Shown here: positions 43,997-53,117 of the stretch, piece by piece
Layout of the letters: each line of letters opens with the position of its first letter
Position numbering within the stretch: the stretch's first letter is position 1
From: JAJDXW01 sp965243335
GTDB taxonomy: Bacteria; Pseudomonadota; Gammaproteobacteria; HK1
Assembly (NCBI GenBank): GCA_965243335.1
Contig: OZ251545.1
Location: forward strand, 2,542,001-2,606,000
Reading direction: 5' to 3'
DNA length: 64,000 bases
Position numbers and translations under genes: made by a program
Notes under the pieces: generated by a model
What the model was told of the DNA's origin: nothing
The model's database searches: none
What the model saw: the letters and a program-made list of their open reading frames with translations, nothing else

Positions 43997-46900
43997 TCAG
44001 TCCGCCACCATCTCGAGCGCCTGGTCGACGTCCACCGACACCAGCCGCGAGACGCCGGGCTCGTTCATGGTGACCCCGACGAGCTGCCCCATCGCTTCCA
44101 TGCTGGACTTGTTGTGGGTCACGAGCATGACCTGCACCCGCTCCGAGAGCTCCCGCACCAGCTCGACGAAGCGGTCGACGTTCGCGTCGTCGAGGGGCGC
44201 GTCCACCTCGTCGAGAAGGCAGAACGGGGCCGGGTTGAGATCGAATATGGCGAACACGAGGGCGATGGCCGCGAGCGCCTTCTCGCCCCCCGACAGGAGC
44301 TGGATGCTCGTGTTCCGCTTGCCCGGGGGGCGGGCCATGACGGTGACCCCGGTATCGAGCAGATCGTCGCCGGTGAGCTCGAGGCAGGCGTTCCCCCCGC
44401 CGAAGAGCCGCGGAAAGATCGCCTCGAGCCCGCGCCCGACCCGCTCGAAGGTGTCCTTGAAGCGGGCGCGGGTCTCGCGGTCGATCTTGCGGATCGCGTC
44501 CTGCAGGGTCGCGAGCGCGTCGGCCAGATCGTCGTGCTGCGAGTCGAGGTAGCGCTTGCGCTCGGACTCGGTCTCGAGCTCGGAGACCGCCGCGAGGTTG
44601 ATGGGGCCGAGACGGTCGAGGCGCCGCTCGACCCCGGCAAGCCGCTCCTGCCACACGTCCGGCTCGGCGTCGGGCGGCAGGGCGGACGCCGCCGGCCCGG
44701 CCTCGAACCCGAGCTCCGCGAGCTGCTCCGCGACCGCATCGCGGCGGGCCAGCGCGGCGTTCCAGGCGAGGCGGAGCTCGTCGCGGGCGGATTGCTCGCG
44801 CCCCGTCTCCGCCTCGCAGGCGCTCCGCTCCCGATCGTGTGCCTTGACCTCATTCTCCCCCGCTTCGACCGCCTCGCGCGCTTCGGCGAGGGCGGCCTCC
44901 ACCCCGCGGTGGCTCTCCAAGCGCTCGCGAAGCCTCTGCTCGGCATCGGCGATGGGCTCCTCGCTCCCGGCGAGGCGCAGCCGCGATTCCTCCAGCTCCT
45001 CCCGCAGGGCCTCCATCCGGGCCCCCGAACGAAGGCGCGCCTCTTCGAGCGCGGCGACCTGCACGGTCGTCGATTCTAAGGCAAGGGCGGCCTCGTGCAC
45101 CGCCTGGCGCGCCCGGTCCGCGGATTCCCGGGCCGCGCCCACCTCCGCCTCGCGGCGCGCGGCCCTCTCGTCGAGCCCCTCGCCCTCGGCCGCGAGGCGT
45201 TCCCCCGCCTCGCGCACCGTCCGCATCTTCGCTTCCCCGGCCTCGATCGCGGTCCCGATCTCGCCTAGCGTCCGTTCGATCTCCCCGAGCTCGCCGTCCA
45301 GCTCCTCCCGCCGCCGGCGCCGGGCCTGCTCCTCGGCGACCCGCGCCGCGTGCTCGGACCGGCGCCGGGCGTACCGGTCGTTGGCCTCCGTCCACTCCGC
45401 TTCGAGCGAAGCGCGGTCCGCCTCGGCCGCGGCCAGATCGCGCCGGATGCGTTCGAGCGCCGCCTGCCGCTCCTCGACGTCCGCGCCGGCCGCGGCGACC
45501 GATCGGCGAAGCGACTCCAGCTCGCGCTCGCGGGAGAGCGGGCCGGCCTCGTCGTCCCGGCGCCGGAACACGCGGATCCAGCTTGGGCCGACCCAGGTCC
45601 CGTCCGGGGTGACGAGGGAGCGGCCGGGAGCGAGCGCCGAGCGCCGTTGGAGCGCGTCCGCCGTCGTCGGGGCGGTCCCGACCCCGGCCAGCCAGGCCGC
45701 CGCCAGCGTGCGGCCGGCGGTCACCCGGGAAGCCAGCTCGTCGTCGGCCGGGGCGGGTACGGCGGTCTCCGGCTCCGCCACGAGCGACACCGCCGCCCGG
45801 TCGAGCGCGGCGAACGCGGGCGCATAACGGCCCGGGTCCTCCACCCGGACGGCCTCGAGCCGGCTCCCGAGCACGCACTCGACCGCGTGCGCCCAGTCGG
45901 GCTCGACCTCGATGAGCTGGGCGAGCCGCGGCTCACCCTGAAGGCCGTTCGCTTCGAGCCATTCCGCGGCCTCGCCGGACTCCCGCGCGAGGGCCGCCTG
46001 CTGGAGCGCGTCGAGGGAGGCGAGACGGCCCGACATCGCTTCGAGCCGCTCGCGCCGCTCGTGCAGGGCCTCCGCGGCGGCCGCCTCCGCCTGCCTGAGC
46101 CCCGCGATCGCCCCCTGGCGCTCCTTCAGCCGCCGCCGCGCGTCCTCGCGCTGGCCCTCGAGCGCCTCGACGGCCCGACCGAGCGCATCGTCGTCGGCCG
46201 TCCCGGCGACGGACTCGCGCTCCGCGCCGAGCCTCGCCTGCCGCGCGGCGGCTTCGCGCAGCCGGTCCCGGGCGTGGGCGAGCGCCGCTTCGGCCACGTC
46301 CGCCTCGCGGCGATGCGCCTCCCGCCGCCCCCGAAACGCCTCGTGCTCCGCCCGGAACGCGGCGAGCGACTGTTCGGCGGCGAGGAGCCCCTGCTCGGCC
46401 TCGGAGGCGTCCTCGCGAGCACGCTCCAGCCGGTCCTGCTCCCCGCCGAGACGCCCTGCCAGCTCCTGGTGCCGGACGCGGTCGCCCTGCGCCTCGCGCT
46501 CGGATTCCGCCAACGCCTCCTCGCTGCGGGCGAGGGTCGCGCGCAGCTCCCCGCGCTGGCGCCGGAGCTGGGCCACCGCCTCCTCGGCCCGTCCCACCTC
46601 CGTCCGCACTTCCAGGGTCGCCCGGTAGCGCTCGTTGTATTCGTCGGCGGCGCGCCCGTGCGCGGCCCGCGCCCGCTCGAGGTCCGCCTCGACCGCCCGC
46701 TGCCGCGAACGGGCCGCTTCGAGCTTCACCTCCTGCGCCCCGATCGCCGCGCTGCCCGCCTCCGACTCCCGCTCCAGCCCCTGCCAGCGAAGGGCCAGCA
46801 GCTCCGACCGGAGGCGGCGCTCCTCCTCCTTGAGGGAGGTGTAGCGCTCCGCCTGCGCGGCCTGGCGCTTGAGGCGGGCGAGCTGCTTGTCGAGCTCCTC

Positions 46901-47494
46901 GCGCAGATCGGACAGCCGGGCGAGGTTCTCGTTCGTCTGGCGCATCCGGCTCTCGGTCTCGCGGCGGCGTTCGCGGTAGAGGGAGATCCCGGCCGCCTCC
47001 TCGAGAAAGCCGCGCAGCTCCTCCGGCCTGGCCTCGATGAGCCGCGAGACCGTGCCCTGCTCGATGATCGCGTAGCTGCGGGGGCCGAGACCGGTGCCGA
47101 GAAAGAGGTCGGTCACGTCGCGCCGCCGGCACCGGGTGCCGTTCAGGTAGTAGGCGGACTGCCCCTCCCGGTTGACGATGCGGCGGATCGAGATCTCGCC
47201 GCGGTCGGCGAAACGCCCGCCGGCGCGGCCGTCGGAGTTGTCGAAGAGGAGCTCGACCGAGGCCTGGCCGACCGGGCGGCGCGAGGCGGCGCCGTTGAAC
47301 ACGACGTCCGCGAGGAGCTCGCCGCGGAGCTGCCGGGCCGAGCTCTCGCCCATCACCCAGCGCACCGCGTCGATGATGTTGGACTTGCCGCAGCCGTTGG
47401 GGCCGACGACCCCGATGAGGTCGCCGGGGAGCTCGATCGTGACCGGTTCGACGAAGGACTTGAAGCCGGCGAGCCGGATCTTGCGGAGCCGCAT
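43997..47494 (-). CDS. smc: chromosome segregation protein SMC
   Basis: 1165 residues. Walker A is VGPNGCGKSNIIDAVRWVMG near residue 29, two long coiled-coil arms surround a hinge at about 510-640, the ABC signature is QLLSGGEKALAAIAL and Walker B is PAPFCLLDEVDAPLDDANVD. Full-length condensin ATPase of bacterial chromosomes. The start ATG gives MRLRKIRLAGFKSFVEPVTI, the universal SMC beginning. First gene of smc-zipA-ligA. Confidence 0.97.
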   Translation of the reverse strand: MRLRKIRLAGFKSFVEPVTIELPGDLIGVVGPNGCGKSNIIDAVRWVMGESSARQLRGELLADVVFNGAASRRPVGQASVELLFDNSDGRAGGRFADRGEISIRRIVNREGQSAYYLNGTRCRRRDVTDLFLGTGLGPRSYAIIEQGTVSRLIEARPEELRGFLEEAAGISLYRERRRETESRMRQTNENLARLSDLREELDKQLARLKRQAAQAERYTSLKEEERRLRSELLALRWQGLERESEAGSAAIGAQEVKLEAARSRQRAVEADLERARAAHGRAADEYNERYRATLEVRTEVGRAEEAVAQLRRQRGELRATLARSEEALAESEREAQGDRVRHQELAGRLGGEQDRLERAREDASEAEQGLLAAEQSLAAFRAEHEAFRGRREAHRREADVAEAALAHARDRLREAAARQARLGAERESVAGTADDDALGRAVEALEGQREDARRRLKERQGAIAGLRQAEAAAAEALHERRERLEAMSGRLASLDALQQAALARESGEAAEWLEANGLQGEPRLAQLIEVEPDWAHAVECVLGSRLEAVRVEDPGRYAPAFAALDRAAVSLVAEPETAVPAPADDELASRVTAGRTLAAAWLAGVGTAPTTADALQRRSALAPGRSLVTPDGTWVGPSWIRVFRRRDDEAGPLSRERELESLRRSVAAAGADVEERQAALERIRRDLAAAEADRASLEAEWTEANDRYARRRSEHAARVAEEQARRRRREELDGELGEIERTLGEIGTAIEAGEAKMRTVREAGERLAAEGEGLDERAARREAEVGAARESADRARQAVHEAALALESTTVQVAALEEARLRSGARMEALREELEESRLRLAGSEEPIADAEQRLRERLESHRGVEAALAEAREAVEAGENEVKAHDRERSACEAETGREQSARDELRLAWNAALARRDAVAEQLAELGFEAGPAASALPPDAEPDVWQERLAGVERRLDRLGPINLAAVSELETESERKRYLDSQHDDLADALATLQDAIRKIDRETRARFKDTFERVGRGLEAIFPRLFGGGNACLELTGDDLLDTGVTVMARPPGKRNTSIQLLSGGEKALAAIALVFAIFDLNPAPFCLLDEVDAPLDDANVDRFVELVRELSERVQVMLVTHNKSSMEAMGQLVGVTMNEPGVSRLVSVDVDQALEMVAD

Positions 47495-47637
47495 GGTCCA
47501 CCCTCGCCCGGCGTCAGGGAAGCCGACCCCGGCCGGGCCCGCGGCGAGCCCCGGAATCCGGAATTGAAGGCAAGGGCCGCATCCGGGCGGCTACTCTACA
47601 CCAACCCGCGTATTTCATCCGGCCTCCGCCTCCCGGC

Positions 47638-47819
47638 GAGGTCTGTGCGCGGTGGGGACGTTCGCCAAGCACGCCTCGTCGCAGGGCGTCCTGGGAACGC
47701 TTGTGTCTCGCCCGCATTTTTCTCCGGCGCTTCACTTCGGTCCGCCGCGGGCGGGACACAAGCGTTCCCAAGGGGGCGAGCGGTGTGCCGGCGCGAAGAT
47801 CGCCGCCGCGCACCTGCCC
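47638..47819. repeat. MITE-like element, copy 7 (right ends at both sides)
   Basis: This opens with GAGGTCTGTGCGCGGTGGGG and closes with CGCCGCCGCGCACCTGCCCC. Both are right-type termini in inverse orientation, as in copy 3. Hairpin modules fill the short interior. Confidence 0.65.
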
Positions 47820-47869
47820 CGCGCCGGCGCGGCGTTGCGCCGGCGCGGAGCGGGCCGCACAATCCGGCC

Positions 47870-48687
47870 ATGAAGAACCCGCGCGAGGGCCGCCCGCCGC
47901 CCGGGCCGGACGTCGCCGGCCTGCGGGCGTTCGCCTTCGAGGACGACCGGCTGCCGCCGCCGGCCTTCGTCGGGCGCCGGGACGTCATCGCGGACGTCGA
48001 ACGCGCCGTGGCCGAGGCCGGGGCGGGCGGGGCGGCGGTCCGGGGCCGCACGAGGCTGGTCTTCGGCGCTCCGGGCGCGGGCAAGACCTCGCTGCTCGAC
48101 GAGCTTGCCCGGCGCTGGCGCGCGCGGGCGGCGGGCGGCGACGCGGGCGCGCCGGTCCCGGTCGACTGCGAGCCCGGCGAGCTGGCCTCTCCGGTCGCCT
48201 TCACCGAGGCGGTCCTGTCCGCCTTGGCGCCCGGCTCGCCCCTCGACGCGGCGGAGACGACGACCACCGAAGGAGGGGGCGGGGCTCCAGGCTTCGCGAG
48301 GCTGGGCGTCTCCCGCACGACCTCCATGCCGTCGCTCCTCGAGTCAGTGCGCGCCGGGCGCACCCCGTGGGCGGCGACCTCGACCGCGCCGACCTCGGCG
48401 CCGCGCTGGCGGCCGGCGACGACTGGCGGCGCGAGTACTACGACGCGCGCCTGGAGGGGGTGGCGGCCGACTTCCCGGCGGTCGCCGACGTCGTCGGGAG
48501 GCTCCCCGAGCCGGGCGCGGCGCCGCATCGGGTCGTCGAATGGTGCCGCGAGGCGGCGGGGGCCGCGGCGGCCGGAAACGACCTGCACGCCCGGATGATC
48601 CACGACGGGGTCCTGCAGGAGATGCCGGGCGGCCTGGTCGCCTGCCCGATCCCCTCCTTCCGCCGGTACATCCTCGCCCGCGCCTGA
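47870..48687 (+). pseudogene. ATP-binding protein (AAA/STAND-like), internally deleted
   Basis: The N-terminal part reads PAFVGRRDVIADVERAVAEA and the Walker A RLVFGAPGAGKTSLLDELAR. After about residue 160 the frame loses similarity. The C-terminal part continues in another frame: DDWRREYYDARLEGVAADFP and NDLHARMIHDGVLQEMPGGL through FRRYILARA-stop. The middle of the protein, including any Walker B, is missing, so this is a deletion derivative. Full-length relatives look like AAA_16-type ATPases. It lies between two MITE-like elements. Confidence 0.7.
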
Positions 48688-48839
48688 GCCGCCCGCCGGA
48701 GCGGGACGCCGCGCCGCGCTCCGGCGTGTCTCGCGGCGGCGGCGTTCACCCACCGCCCGGCAAGCGGACGCACCGTCAGCACGGATCCCGGGCGCGGCCC
48801 CGATTCCCATCCTCCGTCCGGGTCCCCGAAGTCTCCCTG

Positions 48840-49112
48840 GAGGCCCGTGCGCCGTTCGTAAGATATTGGGCGTTGTTCCATGGTTTGGGGTCGATTCGAG
48901 GAGCTTTTTGGCGGATTTCACCCCACGACGGCGCTTGCGCGGGTACGTCTCTGGGAACGGCGGGTCCTGGGAACGCGGGCGTCTCGCCCGCACTTTCGTT
49001 CCCGGGCGCTTCTCCCCGGACCTCCTGGTCCGCTGCGGGCGGGACGCCCCCGTCCGCAGGACGCGCCCGCGAGAGGTGTGCTTGGCGAAAATCCCCACCG
49101 CGCACATGCCTC
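48840..49112 (+). repeat. MITE-like element, copy 8 (left-to-right)
   Basis: The left end is GAGGCCCGTGCGCCGTTCGT and the right end is the inverse of GAGGCATGTGCGCGGTGGGG. The conserved block (ATGGTTTGGGGTCGATTCGA) is present, but the TTTTTTACCCC segment is deleted, so the left end here does not contain the TGA stop seen in other copies. Confidence 0.78.
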
Positions 49113-49202
49113 GGGGCCGGCCCGCGCTTTGCTCCTCGATCCCGGCCGTGTACGATGTCTTCATCGGGAAGGCGTTTTCCGAACGCGCCTTTAGGTGTTC
49201 CG

Positions 49203-49451
49203 ATGAGGCAGCTCGACCTGAACAGGGAGGGTTACAACAAGGTCAAGGACGATCTGGAATCCCGCTACCCGAACCGGGTCGCGCTCATGCACGATGGGAA
49301 GGTCGTCGAAATCTATGGCGACACCGAGGCCGCATTCGGCATAGGTTGTGAGCGGTACGGCGAAGGCAAGTTCAGCACGAAGAAAATCGGGCAGGGGCCC
49401 GCCTCTCTTGGAGCCGCAGCCAGCCATGCCCGGCCGGTGCGCATCACTTGA
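49203..49451 (+). CDS. small DUF5678-like protein, tail possibly replaced
   Basis: 82 residues. YPNRVALMHDGKVVEIYGDT and FGIGCERYGEGKFSTKKIGQ match small DUF5678-like proteins (about 75-80 residues) often found beside proteases or toxin-antitoxin genes. After GPASLG the sequence AASHARPVRIT is unlike the family, and the end meets the broken end of a PIN-domain gene running the other way, suggesting a deletion joined the two tails. Function unknown. Confidence 0.6.
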   Translation: MRQLDLNREGYNKVKDDLESRYPNRVALMHDGKVVEIYGDTEAAFGIGCERYGEGKFSTKKIGQGPASLGAAASHARPVRIT

Positions 49452-49490
49452 TCCCGTCGTCACCGGCAACCATGGAGTATGAAGCGAGGA

Positions 49491-49649
49491 ACGTCGGGAA
49501 TGGTATTTCAGCCGCATCTCCCAGACCGATACTGCGCTCACATGTAGCTGCACATCGTGTTCCTCGAAGAACTTGCGTTCGGTCTCGGAGAACTTTCCGG
49601 GCGCCGCCATCGGATCGTAGAGATATGACGTGTCGAGAAGAATACGCAT
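49491..49649 (-). pseudogene. truncated PIN-domain (VapC-like) toxin
   Basis: The first 53 codons read MRILLDTSYLYDPMAAPGKF and DVQLHVSAVSVWEMRLKYHS, a clear VapC-type PIN N-terminus (catalytic Asp in LLDTS; Glu in VWEM). After that the sequence is unrelated and the frame runs on without PIN motifs, so the C-terminal acidic residues are missing. It lies 12 bases downstream of a Phd-type antitoxin gene. The toxin is presumably inactive. Confidence 0.7.
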
Positions 49650-49661
49650 CCGCCCGCCCGC

Positions 49662-49931
49662 CTATTCGCCGTCGAGCCCGAGTACTCGGCGGCTGAAAGC
49701 CGGATCGTTGAACTCCTCGGGCCATCTCTCTCCGTCTCCTTCGATCCCCAGGCGTCGGCGGGTTGCTTCGAGCTTGCCGAAGCCGATTCCCCCGCGCCGT
49801 TCGCGCCTGACACAGCCCACGAGCTCCACCGCCGGCTCGCCGGACTCCATGATGACCACCCGCTCGCCCCGTCGGGCGGCGGCGACGAGCTCGGAAAGAC
49901 GCGCCCTTGCTTCCGACATGACGACTTCCAT
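49662..49931 (-). CDS. Phd/YefM-type antitoxin
   Basis: 89 residues. MEVVMSEARARLSELVAAAR and GERVVIMESGEPAVELVG are the Phd/YefM DNA-binding fold, followed by a toxin-binding tail with EEFNDPAFSRRVLGLDGE. An alternative ATG lies 15 bases upstream (49946). The usual role is to neutralise the PIN toxin encoded next and repress the operon. Since that toxin is truncated, this is a solitary antitoxin. Confidence 0.8.
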   Translation of the reverse strand: MEVVMSEARARLSELVAAARRGERVVIMESGEPAVELVGCVRRERRGGIGFGKLEATRRRLGIEGDGERWPEEFNDPAFSRRVLGLDGE

Positions 49932-50239
49932 GGACGCTGCTCCCATACCCGGCCGGGGCTGGCACTCTGCCCGCTTCCTTGGCTCGTTTGCAAGATGGCG
50001 GATGCAGCCCTGCCGTTCCGGCGGCGGGGACCGGCCCCGAGCCGCACAGGCCGGCACAGGGTTTCGGCGCCCCGACCTCTCGTTTCCGACCACCGGGCGA
50101 AGAACGGTCCGCGCTGCGGTTCCAGGCGCTCGCGCCGTATCTCTGGACGGGCGGGGCCGACCCTGCTGCGCGGCCACGATCAGCCCGCGACAGACGAACC
50201 GTCGGGTTCAGGCGGCCCAGCGGCCGGTGAGGGCTTCGC
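49932..50239. other. intergenic region upstream of the antitoxin gene
   Basis: No reading frame here can be supported as a gene. The antitoxin promoter should lie at its left end. Confidence 0.35.
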
Positions 50240-50515
50240 GACCGTTGGCTGAACCCGCCCGAATGGGTGGAGTGGGTGGACGAGCCGGCCCCCGGCTATC
50301 CGAAACGCCCGGTCCCGCGTGACGAGGCGGCGGCGAAGGCGCTCAAGGCCCGCACCCTGACGAACCTCTGCAACTCGCCTCCGCAATGGCTCGCCGACGC
50401 CCACACGGCCCTCGACACGGCGGTCGCCGCCGCCTACGGCTGGCCGGAGGACGTCGCGGAGGAGGGGGCGTTGCGGGGCGTTGCGGGAGTTGCTGACGCT
50501 GAACGCCGGGAGTAG
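50240..50515 (+). pseudogene. C-terminal fragment of a DNA methyltransferase, copy 1
   Basis: The frame reads RWLNPPEWVEWVDEPAPGYP, then RTLTNLCNSPPQWLADAHTA and LDTAVAAAYGWPEDVAEEGA. This is the extreme C-terminus of the same large MmeI/YeeA-like DNA methyltransferase family whose N-terminus is found at 24962-25480. The last residues after EEGALRG are frame-shifted. No methyltransferase core motif is present. Confidence 0.75.
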
Positions 50516-50637
50516 AATCCGGCAAACCTGACAGGATCCTGATGTCGGGAAGATGTCCGGCACCGATGAAATCGTAGCCGGAAGTCGATTCCCGAACCGC
50601 ATCAGGATCAACTTGTCCGTCAATCGGGGAGCGGCCC

Positions 50638-51609
50638 ATGGACATGGCAACCTACCGCCGCGCAGGCCATAAGAGGAACATCGTTGCAAGCCGCTACGAT
50701 GGCTGGTCCGAAGAACGGCGCAATAGCGTAAAGCCCCACCTGCAATGCCCTGCCTGCCGCGCGCCGGCCCATTTCAGAAGCGGAAGTCGTGACGGAAAGG
50801 ATCCCTGTTTCTTCGCGCGGCACGAAGATGGTTGCCCCATCGCGTCGTCGCACTACAGCGCCGCCGTTGTCGCCGCCGCGATCAGGGAGGTAGAACAGAT
50901 CGTCAAGGATACGTCGATCCTCGCAGTGGATATGAGTCTGCCGGACCGGGATTCGCGGCCAGGGGGCGCCTCGAACCGAATCGTCGACGACGCCCAGGTC
51001 GGTAGTGAGGGGCGAGCAAGCCGCCGGCATACGAAGAAATCCGGCAAACCGAAGAAACCGTCGTCCGTGGGAGGCAGGCAGTTGCTCCGGTATCTCGTCT
51101 GCTCAGCGGACTTCCGGCAGGCGAACATCGAGATCAGGATGCCAGAAATGAATCGTGGATTCACACCGTCGGAATTGTTTCGCCCATTCTCGGAAATAAC
51201 GATACCGGCGGGAGGCAGGGAGGACGGATGGCACGGCTTCTGGGGCCGATTCGCCGGAAGCGACGTCAATATGGAATATCTGAGTACCGGCGCTCAGGAT
51301 ACGACTTGCATCGTTGTTGACGAGAAGATCCGGGACCAGATCTACCGTCGGTGGAAAATAACCCGCCGAAACATTGCAAGCACATACTGTCTCGTATTCG
51401 GCAAACCCATGCTCTCACGCAGGAACAACATCTGCATCAAGGTGTCCAGGGAAGATCGAATCGTGTTCTGGCATGGCAAGGAGACGGACGTCGAGGGCAA
51501 GCTCAACGAGGTGTATGCAAATGCCGGCGCGTCCTCATCCCTGGACCCCGGACTCCAGACGCTGCAGGCATACTCGCTCGACGGCCTGCGGAAGGACGAC
51601 TGGACGTGA
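50638..51609 (+). CDS. hypothetical protein with N-terminal Cys/His cluster, coupled to MazF
   Basis: 323 residues. Cys37, Cys40 (LQCPACRAPAHF), Cys57, His62 and Cys66 (CFFARHEDGC) form a probable zinc site reminiscent of CoiA-type competence proteins. The middle is basic (HTKKSGKPKKPSS); the rest has no recognisable domain. The sequence is less GC-rich than its surroundings. GGGGAG lies six bases before the ATG. Its stop overlaps the GTG of the following mazF by four bases, so the two proteins are translated together. A nucleic-acid-binding or nuclease role is only a guess from the zinc site and basic middle. Confidence 0.7.
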   Translation: MDMATYRRAGHKRNIVASRYDGWSEERRNSVKPHLQCPACRAPAHFRSGSRDGKDPCFFARHEDGCPIASSHYSAAVVAAAIREVEQIVKDTSILAVDMSLPDRDSRPGGASNRIVDDAQVGSEGRASRRHTKKSGKPKKPSSVGGRQLLRYLVCSADFRQANIEIRMPEMNRGFTPSELFRPFSEITIPAGGREDGWHGFWGRFAGSDVNMEYLSTGAQDTTCIVVDEKIRDQIYRRWKITRRNIASTYCLVFGKPMLSRRNNICIKVSREDRIVFWHGKETDVEGKLNEVYANAGASSSLDPGLQTLQAYSLDGLRKDDWT

Positions 51610-51944
51610 AACGGGGAGAGATCTGGTGGGCAAGCCTGCCGGAGCCCGCGGGCTCGGAACCCGGCTACCGGCGTCCGGTGTTGATCATCCAGACGGACGA
51701 GTTCAACCGCAGCGCCATTCGTACCGTCATCGTTGCTGCGGTCACTTCCAACAGATCTCTGGCCGTCGCTCCGGGAAACGTGAAGCTATCGACGCGCGGT
51801 ACCGGCCTTGACGTGATCTCGGTCGTCAACGTGTCTCAAGTCGTCACGCTCGACAAGGGCTTCCTGACGGAGAAGATCGGTCAGGCGCCGCCGTCGGCAA
51901 TGCGCCGAATCGAAGACGGTCTGCGGCTGGTCCTGGGGCTCTGA
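51606..51944 (+). CDS. MazF/PemK-family mRNA interferase
   Basis: 112 residues. KRGEIWWASLPEPAGSEPGY and RRPVLIIQTDEFNR are the MazF start, VIVAAVTSN and LDVISVVNVSQVVTLDK follow in typical order. MazF toxins cut mRNA at specific short sequences. No MazE-sized antitoxin gene precedes it; instead it overlaps (GTGA) the 323-residue zinc-cluster gene. Either that larger protein acts as the antitoxin or the antitoxin lies elsewhere. Confidence 0.88.
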   Translation: MKRGEIWWASLPEPAGSEPGYRRPVLIIQTDEFNRSAIRTVIVAAVTSNRSLAVAPGNVKLSTRGTGLDVISVVNVSQVVTLDKGFLTEKIGQAPPSAMRRIEDGLRLVLGL

Positions 51945-51965
51945 CGAGCAAGGGAAAAGCGCCGG

Positions 51966-52095
51966 GTGGACGAGACGGCCCCCGGGCTACCCGAAGCGCC
52001 CGATCCCCCGCGACGAAGCGGCGGCGAAGGCCCTCAAGGCCCGCACCCTGACGAACCTTCTACAACACCCGCCCGCAGTGGCTTGCCGGCCCACC
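51966..52095 (+). pseudogene. C-terminal fragment of a DNA methyltransferase, copy 2
   Basis: GACGAGACGGCCCCCGGGCT begins a stretch encoding, with small frameshifts, GYPKRPIPRDEAAAKALKAR and TLTNLL. It is the same C-terminal region as the fragment at 50240-50515, shorter and more decayed. It sits between mazF and ppk2. Confidence 0.65.
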
Positions 52096-52100
52096 CTCCC

Positions 52101-52955
52101 CTACGGGTACTCGTCCGGGACGAAGGTCTGGTCGGTGATCGGCGGGCGGACGTACTCTCCTGCTTCCGTGCGGCGCGGGAGCCGGATCGGCTCCGGGGTC
52201 AGGTCCTCGTAGGGGACGAGGCCGAGCAGGTGGCGGATGCAGTTCAGCCGCGCGCGCTTCTTCACGTCCGCGTCGACCACGTACCACGGCGCCTGCTTGA
52301 TGTCGGTATGGGCGAACATCTCGTCCTTGGCCTTCGAGTACTCGACCCAGCGCCGCCGGGACTCGAGGTCCATCGGGCTCAGCTTCCAGCGCTTGTGCGG
52401 CAGCTCGATCCGGCTCCGGAAGCGGCGCTCCTGCTCCTCGTCGGAGACCGAGAACCAGTACTTGACGAGCTGGATGCCGGAGCGAACCAACATGCGCTCG
52501 AACTCCGGGCACGAGCGCAGGAACTCCCGGTGCTCCTCCTCGGTGCAGAATCCCATCACCCGCTCGACGCCGGCCCGGTTGTACCAGCTCCGGTCGAAGA
52601 GGACCATCTCCCCCGCCGCCGGGAGGTGCGGCACGTAGCGCTGGAAGTACCACTGGGTCTGCTCGCGCTCGGTCGGCGCGGGAAGGGCGGCGACCCGGCA
52701 GATGCGCGGGCTCAGGTGCTGGGTGATGCGCTTGATGACCCCGCCCTTGCCGGCCGCGTCGCGCCCCTCGAAGACGACCACCACCTTGAGCCCGCGCTGC
52801 TTGATCCACTCGACCATCTTCACGAGCTCGATCTGGAGCCGGATCAGCTCCTCCTCGTAGTGCGCGGCGGAGATCTTCGGTCGAGCGCCGGACGGGCGGC
52901 GCCCTGCCTTCCCCGCCGCCCCCTTCGACCGCTTCGTCCTTCCGGCCTTCTTCAT
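52101..52955 (-). CDS. ppk2: polyphosphate kinase 2
   Basis: 284 residues of the PPK2 family, which phosphorylates nucleoside mono- or diphosphates with polyphosphate. Walker A is VVVFEGRDAAGKGGVIKR, the lid and Walker B region is VLFDRSWYNRAGVERVMGF. The N-terminus is Lys/Arg rich. ATG at 52955 is preferred because GGGGAGG lies five bases before it; a GTG directly upstream is the alternative. Single-domain size fits class I. Confidence 0.92.
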   Translation of the reverse strand: MKKAGRTKRSKGAAGKAGRRPSGARPKISAAHYEEELIRLQIELVKMVEWIKQRGLKVVVVFEGRDAAGKGGVIKRITQHLSPRICRVAALPAPTEREQTQWYFQRYVPHLPAAGEMVLFDRSWYNRAGVERVMGFCTEEEHREFLRSCPEFERMLVRSGIQLVKYWFSVSDEEQERRFRSRIELPHKRWKLSPMDLESRRRWVEYSKAKDEMFAHTDIKQAPWYVVDADVKKRARLNCIRHLLGLVPYEDLTPEPIRLPRRTEAGEYVRPPITDQTFVPDEYP

Positions 52956-53117
52956 CACTGCCTCCCCTCGAACGCGGGCTCGCCCGCACGCCTCCCCGGT
53001 GTGCGCCGCGAGGGTAGCAGCCTTCGGGCGCGGGGCGTGCGGCGGCCCCGTGCTGGCACGCGGGGTCGGCAGCCGGCATCATGCCCCGGTCACCCTGCCG
53101 CCGGGAGCCCTCCGGGC

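Noticed and set aside
45350..48598. A very long plus-strand open frame opposite smc
   Set aside because: It is a shadow of smc in high-GC DNA: Arg/Pro/Gly/Leu-rich composition and no recognisable domain, while the minus strand encodes a perfect SMC protein. Only its last part (from 47870) contains a true gene start.
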